The notes under the pieces are model-generated. The model saw nothing but the letters and a program-made list of their open reading frames with translations. It ran no database searches and was not told where the DNA came from. This document shows, in pieces, positions 53,801-64,000 of a stretch of 64,000 bases of DNA. Source of the stretch: Odontesthes bonariensis (lineage: Eukaryota; Chordata; Actinopteri; Atheriniformes; Atherinopsidae); NCBI RefSeq assembly GCF_027942865.1, contig NC_134510.1:23615209-23679208 (forward strand), in the 5' to 3' direction. A program made the position numbers and the translations under genes. The stretch's first letter is position 1. Each line of letters starts with the position of its first letter.

Positions 53801-56800
53801 CCTGATCTCTTTCCCCTCTGGGTCCTTTGCCACCACAGTGAGCAGCACCGATCCTTTGGTGAAGTTTTCAGGTACAGTCACATCCAGGATGTCCAGGCTG
53901 AACTCTGGACCCTCGTCCACATCAGAGACAGACACAGAGACGACGGCGGTGGCCTGGCTGCCGTACTCTAGATCCTTCATCAGCGGCTCTGGGTTGCGAG
54001 CATCGATCTGGAGGTTGTAGGTGGGAGAGGACTCGAAGTCCAGAGGCTGTTGAGGGAGATGTGAGCTAGTTAGAAAGAGCTGCCCGGATCAGAGGAGCAG
54101 AAAAAGGTTTTCAGGATCCTAAAAGTCACAACTACTAGGTCTGAACACTCTATTGCTATCGTATGTGTACTAGCTGCTGCCACAGGTTTCTTTCAGTATT
54201 GTGTGTATATTGGACACAGAAGCCTGCAGGACCCAACAGGACACAGATCTGGACTGCAGGCAGTCCTATCAAACACACACACACTCTGTGCCAGTGAAGC
54301 CACACTTTTGTAAGTTATACAGATTGAGGTCTGACATTGCCCACTGTCCAATGCCATGGGCACTGATGCACCCCCCATACCATCTCACTGCTAACAGACT
54401 GGAAAGTCTTTCTCATCTTTGGCACATAGAGCAGCCCCCCCCCCCCCTCTCGAAAAGGCAGCTGACACTAGGAGTCATCTGACCACAGAAAACGTGTCTT
54501 CTGTCTCTCTGTGCATCTGAGATGAGCTCATCTTTAGAGAACTCTGACCAGAGCTGATGTATGGCCTCCTGCTGTCATGCCAGGCTGCCTGTGGGCTCAA
54601 CGGTCACAAGCATCTGCCAATGGTTTCCATCCTTGGCCTTTATGCACTGAGACTTCCCCAAAATCGCAGTATCTTTTCATTATTTTACGCTCTGTAGATG
54701 TTTAAAAAAGACCAAACTTCTTCATAATTTTAGATGAGAAATACTTTTTGGGAACTTTGTACTTGCTTGTAAAGACTCAGCCATTGGTGGATACTCTATT
54801 TATAATCCTGACACCCTAACCTGTAATCTACTGATTGTATAATCTCTCAGAACAAATAACTATGTACTTTTTTTGCCATTTTTTTCCTCTCTTTGAACTT
54901 CTATGAGTGCATTGCTGGCATCAAATTCTAGACGTTCCAGACAAACAGGTGGGAGTAGAGATACTGCACCTTAGCGATGACCAGATGACCGACACCCATG
55001 CCATCAGTTTCCACAGTAAAGACTTTGTCATCGTCGCCTGCAGAGATGTGGAACTCAATAAGCGAACTGCCGCTGTCAGGGTCATCAGCATCTGTAGCTC
55101 TGATGGTCAGCACGGTGTGTCCTACAGGTGTGTCCTCTGCCAAATCGTGGCTGCCATACTGCACATCGACACACACAGTAAGAACATCCTTCAAAGAGCA
55201 CAATAAACACGAGCGGTGGCTCAAATACTTACATCGTTCTTCTCAAAGATAGGAATCTCGTTGTTGACGTCGATGACCTTGATGACCACCTTACAAACGG
55301 TGCTGAAATCTGTGCCAAAAGCCATGAGTGCCTCATTCTGGAGTGAAACAAATGATTGAACTCTGCCTACAGGTGTGTTTGCATGCAGTGTTTGTGTTAC
55401 CTGAGTCGCTGACTTTGACTTCGAGGTTGTAGACCTGCTGTTCTTTTCGCCGAAACATGCGCAGCGCCTGAATTCTTCCAGAAGCCTCGTCGATGGAGAA
55501 GGCGTTGGATGCAGCTGGTGGACTTTGGGACACGATGGTATAAGTCAGCTGAGAATTCAACGTCCCTTCTTTATCGTCATCATGGACCAACAGCTGTCCT
55601 ACCGCGCTGCCTGGAATAGAAATTTTGTAAGAAAACCTGTCAATAGATGTCTCACAACTTAAAAATCATCTTGAATTCAAGAGTCTCCGGCAGTCATGAA
55701 TGAAACATTAAATCACTTACAGAGCCCATTTTGGGCTTATTTACGAGTTTTCTATTCTACTTTGAGGGTAATAATAAACCAGTTTTACAGAAAAATACTG
55801 TATCTATTTTTTTACCTGCCTGAAATTGACCATTGTAGACCCTGTCTCTTTAAGGCCCCCCTCCTGAAAGGCCCAGTCTGCTATTTGGTGTACTGATTGG
55901 TCATAAAGCACAAATTCACTCTCCAGTGTTTTGTTTCCAAGAGTTCCACTTCTGCTATCTGTATATCACTAACATACTTGTTTTTCTATCACATTAATGT
56001 GAATTTTGGTAATCAAATACCTGGGGGACTTCACACCAACAGATAAAATTGATTTTAGATGGACAATTCAGTGCTAGAAGAAGGGGAGAGATACGATGCA
56101 GGGGGACAAGGATCAGCCTCCAATCCTAGTCAGCTGCAGCAAGGATTTCATCCTCTGTTGTAAAGTGCTTGACGAATGTGTCTTATTTCCCCTGCTTATT
56201 AAAGAACCTTTTCCATTATTTTTTTTGTTTTAATGCCACTTTTAACTGTGACTTAAGTGTAAATAATGTGTCACTTTGGTTTACGAGCCCCCAAACACAG
56301 AACACAAAGCAAAAAGAAGAAGTAAAAAATGAGTTGAGAAAAAGTTATGTGCCTTGAAAAGATTTTTTGTAACATACACACACATTCATATCTTACCTAC
56401 AGGCTCATCCTCCTGCACCTCAAGCACACTCTCCTCATTTTCACACACTGGTGGGTTGTCATTCTCATCCTCCACCAAGATCTGAATCTCCATGGGTGGA
56501 TCTACCTCTTTGCCACTGGAATCTTTTGCGAACACAACCAGGATGTACTAAAAAAGAGCAATACAAGTTAGACCTCGTTTCTTTATGAGTTATGGAAGAT
56601 TGAATGTACAAACTATAGACGTGTTTTCTACCATGTCCTTTTCTTCTCTGTCCAGCTCCTCAGTCAGCAGTATTTCTCCATTTTCTGTGATCCTGAAGGG
56701 GAATTTCAGCTCTCGCTCTTTCTGCACTAATGTGTAGATGGCATTGGGGGTGTTAGACTGGACCTGAATGCAGAGAAAAGAGAGAAAGGCCCATATTATG

Positions 56801-59800
56801 ATGGTCAATTGCTAATTGTATTGTAGATGTGTTAGGTCTGGGCGGGTATTATGAGAATTGTGCAGCTTAGTCATGAAAAGCCCACCTTACCTTTGCAATG
56901 ATCCGAGGGTAAACACCCTTTAAGTTCTCTTTAATGGTTATGGGCCCAGGGCTGAACCACAGGTTCTCTTGCACAACAATTTGTACTCTGGCGCTTCCGC
57001 TCAGTGCCGTCTCTGAACCTCCTCCCAGGTCTTCGACACGCACAATCAGGGTGTAGTCTGGGTCCTCCAGGGGGTCCTTGTTCTGCCTCCTAATCTCTAT
57101 CACCACAGGCGGAAAATAAAGATTGCAATTAGAATCAAAGTGTTATTACGATTAATTACGATACAATTACGATTATTTCCTCAATTAAACCATTCACACC
57201 AGTTATGAAACACCAGGAGAAAAAAAGCCCCAAGGTCACCAATTCCTCAATGCATTTAAGCCGAATAGATAACCAGAAGACATGGAGACAGGAGATGGAC
57301 AAAGTATTAAGTCATTCGTTCATTCATTCATTCAAAACTGTAACCAACGCCTCAGACCTTCTTTAGCTTTTTAGGGATATTGCTTGTCAACAGCAGTCAG
57401 TAGGAAGGGACAGATCATGCAAATTTGTAAACTACTTAAGGTTTTCATCTTGACAATCAACAGCTATGGGCTCCTCTAAGCAGATGCCCAATACTCTGAG
57501 ATTTTTGAATAACTGACTCCCTCAAAGCCGGAGAACGCTATAAGAAGATGGAAAAGCATTTGAGTTCTGTGGCTACGTTTCAGAAATTACACCTAACAGA
57601 AAAGATGGGGGTCAAATTGAGACCGGAAGAACTGCAACTTTTAGGCAGAACTGCTTATAGAATTGACTGACACACACATCAAACTGCTGTAGAAATTGTT
57701 TACAAGCTGTGATACTTGACATGAGGAGTGTTACTGAGTATTGACCAAACAGGGTGTGCATTTTTCTCTCAAAATTTGTAGCTGTAAATGATAAAGATGA
57801 GACTTCTTCCTTCGCTGCCCAAATATTCTGCACTTTAAATATATCATCCATTCTGTCGATTTTCTAAATAAAGAGTTAGTTACAAGATGTTACAGCTCTG
57901 CTGTGAACCTCTGTGGAAACAAACCTGCTCGCTGCACGCAAGTGAAGAAGGGGTTTTGTTCGTAAGGGACCTTCTGCACTGAGCAGTACTCGTCAAACTT
58001 CCCTTTCAGAGCATCAATGCTCTGATCTTCCCCCCTGCCATACTGGATTCCTTCTCGGGCCTTCAGCCTCTGCTCCCCTGTTAAAAAACAGACACACAAA
58101 ATGTCAATAAACATGAGCGCACACACACGCTCATGTGTGTTGAACGTGAACACGGACACACACGACAGACATGTTTTTATAGAAGCAGCTGGTTTACAAG
58201 TAATTTACATTCTCACACTCACAGAGCAGTGAGAATCAACATCACGCGACACATTTAGGCAATCTGCCTCCAATCAGCGTTAATCTTGAGCACATGGGAT
58301 GAGCTGTGTAATCTGGGTTCACCGTGGTGCTATGCTGCCAGATTACAGGCAGAGATGGGTAGATTACAGACTTTCCCACAAACACTGCACCTACAGTGTG
58401 TCTGCATTTGTGTTTGTGTTTGTGCGTGCGTGCGTGCACAGGCGAGTGCGTTACCTTCTTCTGTGGTCGAGATCTCTCCGGTGTCGGGGTCAATCTGGAA
58501 CAGGAGGATGTTGTGATTGTTGGGGATCTGGCTGACCAGGCTGTAGCGTAGATGAGCGTTGGGTGTCTCTGGGTCGTCCAGGTCCGATGCAAACACTCGG
58601 GCAAAGGGGACACCTGGAACCACGGAGAGAGCTGATGTGAGGTTCTGATCGGAGTGAAAGGTGGGCTTTAGTAGCTCAAAACAGCGAGCTATAGAGACTG
58701 GATCAAAGTTTTTACATAGTATACATACAATATATAGACACTGCTTGTCAAAAATTCTTTAAACTGCAAAAGTGGATTTTCATGCTATAGTACACCACCT
58801 TTTTCTGCCATTTTTGGGACAGATAGGTCTCCTACGTTTTTTTCCCCTTCTTTAAGAACAAATCCAACGACAGAGATGATAAACATTTATCAAAACAGCT
58901 TTAACAGGACAGTTTCTTCTTGTTTATGTATGCTAGTAACTCATATCCAAGACAGCTAAACTCACAACCAAGCAGCAGTCTTTTAACCCCATTCAACTTC
59001 AGTTTTTTCCACTTTTATTTCTGCTAATGTCAACCAGCTTTATAGTAGAAGGAACCATCATATTTCATTATGACTAAGAGCATAATCTTCATGGACGTAA
59101 GGCGTATCGCTTATTTTCCAACTTCAATTCAATTCAAGTTTATTTAAATAGCTCCAAATTCAGGGCTATGTAAAAAAAAAAAAAAAGAAAACAATTCAGG
59201 GAACTTTGAAAAAGGCTTTGCATGATTTAGACATGGATTAGGTGTTGAAAACTATACAAAACAGTATCGATCTTTAACTCCATGACCTTTACAGTCCAGC
59301 AAAGAAAGGAATGGCTTCAAAAGAAAGCCACTATTTGTGCCTTTGATGAGGCAAATGAGGCACACGTTCATAAGAAGTAACTCTTTTCTTTTGTTCTAAT
59401 CTTTTGTTCCCCCTCCTCTTATGAAACCCGCACCTGCTGGACTTTTTTCTTGAACCAGAGCTGGGTAGCTACTCTGATTGAAGCGGGGAGCGTTGTTGTT
59501 GACGTCCAAAACATTTATAGTCACATAAACTGGGCCATCCACCACTTCATGATCGGCCAACGCCTCCACCTGTATTTAGTTTCACACAAACAAACACAAG
59601 CATGCTGGACATGAATATGTGTTGTATTGCTACTACAATTCATCAGTATGATTTCTGCCTTAATAGGGACAGAGAGACCCTGATACCTTGATGACGTAAT
59701 GGTTATCGCTTGACCAGTCCAGAGGTTTCTCCAGGAAAAGCCACCCATCGTTCGACATCTTAATGACGTCTTTACCTTCCCCGCTCAGCCTGAAACCATT

Positions 59801-60908
59801 AACACCGGGAAGTGACACCTGAAACTAAAAGAGGAAGGCGAGAAGTAAAATTAGAAGACTTGCGGTCACGATAACTGACTACTTTCAATTTGTTTAATAT
59901 AACCAATGACAAAGGAAAGCTTTGGCAAGAGAATGTGGTTTAAGTGACAACACATGATGACATCCTCTAAAACCCATACTTGGCAAATGTTCTGGGCATA
60001 GTGTGTGCTAAAAAGACGACCATAGAAGAAGAACTCAAAATGTACTCAAGTACTCAAAAAAAAATCTTTCTATACCCTATCATAATACAGACATGCTGCC
60101 AGGTAATTATTTCTTTCCCAACTTTCTGTTGCCTTCATCAGATTCAATTATTGAAGATAAAACATTAGTTCCAACATTTGTTTTCTTTGTTCCATTTTCT
60201 ATCTAAATAAGAGTTTGAATAATTTCATTTGATTGTACTTTTGTACAGCTGCTCCTGTGTGTGCAATACCTGATACATTGCATAGGGCACTGGTGTCCCC
60301 TCTGGCACGTCTAAATGTGTGTCCACAAATGGGCCCTTCTTTTCCTCCAGGTCCTTCGCACCAGCCTATCACAGCACAGGGTCAAAGGTCACACACAGCC
60401 GGATGTAAAACTCAACCTGTCAACCTCACGGCTGCTTTTCACTCCAGCTCTGTGTCGTAACATGAATCAAGTCAAGCACTGAGGGCAGTTATTTATTGAA
60501 CCAAAATTACATGACAATGGTGGAATTCCTATATTCCCCCTGGAATGAGAGAGCAAAGTCTACAGTCAAACAGCTAACCCTGAGTTTAGCAACACTTTCA
60601 CGGTTCACTTTAGTCATTTAAATAAGTTATCGTAGGTTTCCTTTCAAACGATTTTTTTCACATTGCACACAATTATCAGCAATCTCTTTTCATATTATGC
60701 TCCAAATGGTAAAAAGATTGGCTTTTCCTGTACTTCCGATACATCAAATTTAAGTATTAATCCACACCAAGTGGCTCACACGTCTTTTAACAGGTTTGTG
60801 CATTTATAATGAATATGTATTGAGGGACAGCAGAAGCCGTTGGTGGTGCGGTGTACTCACAATGCTGAACAGGACTGGGAGCAACAACAGATGCACCATG
60901 GGTGGCAT
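50845..60908 (-). CDS. cdh17: Cadherin-17 (LI-cadherin)
   Basis: A seven-EC-domain, Ca2+-dependent adhesion protein of intestinal and renal epithelia (established). Eighteen coding exons in transcript order: 60908-60861, 60365-60270, 59818-59687, 59569-59434, 58613-58455, 58077-57925, 57096-56891, 56763-56632, 56547-56397, 55610-55401, 55309-55233, 55158-54970, 54046-53802, 52200-52073, 51984-51760, 51641-51531, 51211-51095, 50930-50845. The total is 2601 nt, 866 aa (human 832), phases consistent. The signal peptide is MPPMVHLLLLPVLFSI. Ca2+-binding linkers appear in order: NVLDVNNNAP, VEDENDNPP, VIDVNNEIP, SDVDEGPEF, LLDINDNVP; DREEKD and LDRE motifs also occur. The membrane-proximal VCNCTELGHC is followed by one TM helix (TTIGVLAGVLGFCIISFIIV) and a ~20-residue basic tail (KKRKKKALSEEN) without a catenin-binding domain, as in LI-cadherin. 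The exon 58077-57925 adds about 51 residues relative to human. A noncoding 5' exon ends at 62312; the ATG exon starts at 60917. Confidence 0.96.
54400..54935. repeat. Dispersed fish repeat, probable DNA-element remnant
   Basis: In a cdh17 intron. Phrases such as GCTGACACTAGGAGTCATCT, CATCTGAGATGAGCTCATC and the end TGGCATCAAATTCTA match my memory of a repeat scattered widely in teleost genomes. No frame is preserved and the ends are not defined. Confidence 0.5.
59128..59175. repeat. Retroposon tail fragment
   Basis: CAATTCAATTCAAGTTTATT followed by AAATAGCTCCAAATTCA and a poly-A run. This is the usual 3' tail of abundant fish retroposons (from memory); only the tail is present. Confidence 0.55.
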
Positions 60909-62311
60909 TATCACGGTCTGGAGGAGGAAGAGGAGGAGATGTGGGAGAAAGGAGTCAGAAAAAACGCTGAAGGAGGTTTAAGAGATGATGTGACATGATG
61001 AGGACGATTTTATATAACTGAATCTTATCAATGATAAACATTTGAACTTATTTGGGCCTCACTGACAAAGAAAATGTGTCCTTGAATACAAGCATGCGCA
61101 CACTATCACGGTTCACATACTTTCAGCCAATACGTGTGACTCCACCTTCACAACCAGGTGAAGCAGTGACCTGAACAGAAACGGAAACTCCTGTAACTCA
61201 GATCCTGATGGGTGAAAATGTGATGCAGGTATGCAAAGGTCAAAACAAATTTGTAACCCTGGTGACTTTATGGCAGTCTAGAATAAATTGCAAGCTTGGC
61301 TGTGGGTTTGTGTGAGTTAGATTTTAAGGGAATATGTAGTATTTGTGCATGGAAAAAGGATCCATTTTTTGCATCTGCGTTGTCCAGACATGCTACACTT
61401 TGCAAAGCAGTTAATGGCACATATAAAACATGTTAAACATTTCATGTTTGTCTGAAGAATACATAGCATGTAAAGGACTTCTTACTGATAATTAACATGG
61501 CTTTGCTGTTGCAGAAATATATCTGGCTGCAAAATGTGAGATGAAATTCAAGCAAAAACTGTATTTATTTTGCAGCTGACTCTGTTTAATCAACTTATCA
61601 TGAATGAGTTGCTAATGTTTGCGGGTTTGCACTTAGCAAGCGAAAGAAAGAGGTGAAGTCAGCTGGTTGAGTGAAGGTGACATTGAGTTATGACTAATGA
61701 CCTTTTGGTAGCACAGCACAACTAATATCAACGATATCGACTGACACTTCTTATTAATAAAAATCTTGATTGCCTGAAAGTTTTTTTTTTGCTTTTTATC
61801 TTAAAGTAGCAAAATATCTCTGATGATTGAGAGACATTTAACCATCAAGTCCTTCGTGGGTTTGAAGCTTTTCAAACTTCCATCCAGATTGATTTCAAAA
61901 CCTTCCACTCAGGAAAGGATTTATTGCCCATGTTTCATGTAAGAAATAAACTGAAAGGGTTTTTCTTCAGCCTCTTGGCTCAATTACTGAATGACCTCTG
62001 TCAGATTGAATTTAATCAGCTCTGGCACTAAATTCAGTCTTCCATATGGATCATTACCGGATGCTGGAAACATGCAGTGAAGCAACAAAGAACAAGAGGT
62101 CGGTATCTGCCAACGCCTTATACTAGGCCCTGCCAAAGTCAAGTCAAGATCACAGCACTCCTGCAAATACCTGAAAATATCTGACAGATTTATCACACAA
62201 TCCATCAAAAACAACAGTAACTCCACTTTGTTTCTACTTACACTTCCCAAATAATTCTCCTTACACCCAAGAAACCTGAAAACCAGCAGACAGGAGAGCG
62301 AGGCGACTTAC
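60909..62311. other. cdh17: cdh17 first intron and 5' UTR part
   Basis: Between the ATG exon (acceptor TCCTCCAG at 60918-60920) and the noncoding exon ending at 62312. AT-rich with no gene; an 88-codon minus-strand frame at 61984-62250 has no support. Confidence 0.5.
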
Positions 62312-62450
62312 CTTGCAGGAAAGATCGAGCAAGTCACCCGTCAGACCTCAGAGTGATCCGAGCAGCTCTACGCTGTCTGGTCAAACTTTAACAGAGTGTT
62401 AACTAGCAATGTTTTATTGGATCTAATGATTGTCTAATCACCCTGCCCTT
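62312..62450 (-). promoter_or_regulatory. cdh17: cdh17 5' noncoding exon and promoter
   Basis: A minus-strand donor CAAG|GTAAGTCG ends a noncoding exon at 62312. Upstream (62390-62440) the minus strand has GTTAACACTCTGTTAAAG (HNF1-like) and CCAATAAAAC (CDX-like). In mammals CDH17 is driven by CDX2 and HNF1A, so these are plausible sites, but they are pattern matches only. Confidence 0.45.
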
Positions 62451-64000
62451 ATGTTACGCTGACCAATAGGAGAGCAGCTGACATGAGCGATAGAGACAGG
62501 AAGAGCAGAACAATGATACATACAGTACTATGAAAGACAAACCCATTACCGACAACTATTAGTCGCTGATTTTACATTAAATTGAAAGTCATAAGCTTGT
62601 CATTTTTTATTCCTCTGGGGAAAGAAAAACAGAACAATCACACAGCAAAATGTTTTTCATGTCCATACAGCGTTTATGTAAAATGAGACCAAAAAGAGGA
62701 ACGCTAAAAGAAAAAGGCGTGTAAAAATTAAACAATCTCTTCAGAATCTTGTAGTTCAGAGCTTGAGCTTCTTATTTCCCCTCAGACTTTGACCTCTGCA
62801 CTGTTTCCTGACAAATTTTCCATTGGTAGCTGTACTGATAAGAAGATTTGTGTAGACAATGGGAATCACAGTCCATTGCCGTACAAGAACACAAAGCTCC
62901 GAGGTCATCAGTGTGATTCAGCAGGTCAAGGCACCTACGAAACAGAGGCTTAGACTACCTCTCATGAGCTCAGCTGCTTATGCATTTTCCTACCTCATCG
63001 AAACCTAGTTTCTTAAATGTCTTAAAATGCCCTGAAGAATGACGGCAAGTCTTTAGTTTGTCCTTTAACCTTATCATCATCTTTGTGACCTCGCCACACA
63101 TACAGCTGGGATTATCTTCCTTGATGCACATGCTGGCACCCTACGTCGAGGGCTTTACAGAGCTGCTTGACAACAAGGACGAGAACTGTGTGAATCTGCA
63201 ACTGTAGAAAACGAGCTGTGAGGGAGTCACTGTTTCACAGGCTCACTATTTAACCAAAACCTATGACTGTAGTGTTGATCCTCCAGTGGATGAAGCCATG
63301 AAATCAGATGGAAGTGACACCGTTATGTAAAATATGGTCCCGTACACGGCTCTGCCTTGATCCTGTGTACAGGACGCATGATATCCTCGCCAACACGCTC
63401 CAACGCCATCTGCCTGCTCTGCCCGAATCCAACATACAGATCACACACACTAGCAATTATCAGACTGTTACCGTGGCAACATATTTTCTAGAGTTCTACT
63501 GCTCTTCAGAAGAAAAAAAAAAAAAAAAAAAAACTGACACAAAAATCTAAGAGATGATCTGAGAGTTAGGGCTTGATGCTCAGTGTTGTTCTGTGACCCA
63601 AATCTGTCTCTGAGCAGTTAAATCTGTACCCATTCAGATGACACACACACGCACGAAAAAGAAAAAAAAAACAATGTTTTTATTCTAAAAGTCGCTACCT
63701 AACCCATCTTTCATCAGCTTGGTTGTGTCGCTGTTGTACCTTGTTTGTGTTTCTTTTGTGAGACAACGATGAGTCATCCCTTTTCATTTCTCTTTAGTGA
63801 ACTGACAGGGAAAAAAAGGGCCAATTATCATTCCTTCTAAATAAGATGTCACTTTATTTCATCAAGCAATGGTCAAACTACTTCCAAGTAGCAAAACACA
63901 GCACATTATCAGTCTCGTTTGTACTTACAGTAAGTGTAAAATAAAATACGCTATAAATACAGTCAACAAAAGAACTTCATGGGCATCACAGAAGCATTAA
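62451..64000. other. Upstream of cdh17, no gene seen
   Basis: AT-rich sequence with a poly-A tract at 63511-63530. An 80-codon plus-strand frame at 63308-63550 runs into this poly-A and lacks any support. Confidence 0.45.

Noticed and set aside
61984-62250. 88-codon minus-strand frame upstream of cdh17
   Set aside because: Lies in the first cdh17 intron; low-quality composition and no homology recognised.
63308-63550. 80-codon plus-strand frame
   Set aside because: Ends in a poly-A tract (poly-Lys) and shows no similarity.

Overview
This window looks like nuclear DNA from a teleost fish. The genes are vertebrate, split into many short exons with GT-AG introns, and closely packed. The introns carry fish-type repeats (L2-type LINE tails, Tc1-like transposase remnants, TTAA- and TWA-flanked DNA elements, CA/TG/TA microsatellites). 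No bacterial operon, CRISPR array or plasmid feature is present. I saw no recognisable retrovirus, LTR element or Polinton copy.

Layout from left to right. At 1-2500 there is a tRNA-Thr(TGT) gene on the minus strand and two possible 3' exons of an unrecognised plus-strand gene. At 2520-12075 (minus) lies a complete tex10 homologue of 15 coding exons, 939 aa. One of its introns carries a 1.18 kb TTAA-flanked DNA transposon with ~327 bp, almost identical inverted arms and a short ORF that resembles the cysteine-rich P2X7 C-terminal domain. At 13685-21989 (plus) is an 11-exon gene for a 415-aa protein with one U1/matrin-type zinc finger and a long glycine-rich tail; I do not recognise it. Then come rbm12b (22706-24430, minus, single coding exon), tmem67/meckelin (26306-37524, plus, 28 coding exons, 986 aa), pdp1 (40742-46117, plus, 8 coding exons, 525 aa) and cdh17 (50845-60908, minus, 18 coding exons, 866 aa, with a 5' noncoding exon near 62312).

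For tex10, the unrecognised gene, tmem67, pdp1 and cdh17 I assembled exons by hand so that splice phases agree throughout and total coding length is divisible by three. rbm12b is one uninterrupted ORF. The order and orientation rbm12b(-) tmem67(+) pdp1(+) cdh17(-) is that of human 8q22.1, so this is a conserved block. tex10 maps elsewhere in human (9q31), so the left part reflects a different ancestral neighbourhood or a lineage-specific join.

The genes do not form one pathway: ribosome assembly (TEX10), RNA binding (RBM12B), ciliary transition zone (TMEM67), mitochondrial pyruvate dehydrogenase control (PDP1) and Ca2+-dependent epithelial adhesion (CDH17). Non-genic stretches are mainly introns, UTRs and decayed repeats. 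The most unusual items are the transposon carrying the P2X7-like ORF, the unrecognised zinc-finger gene, an extra cysteine-bearing exon in cdh17 and the intron-rich structure of pdp1.
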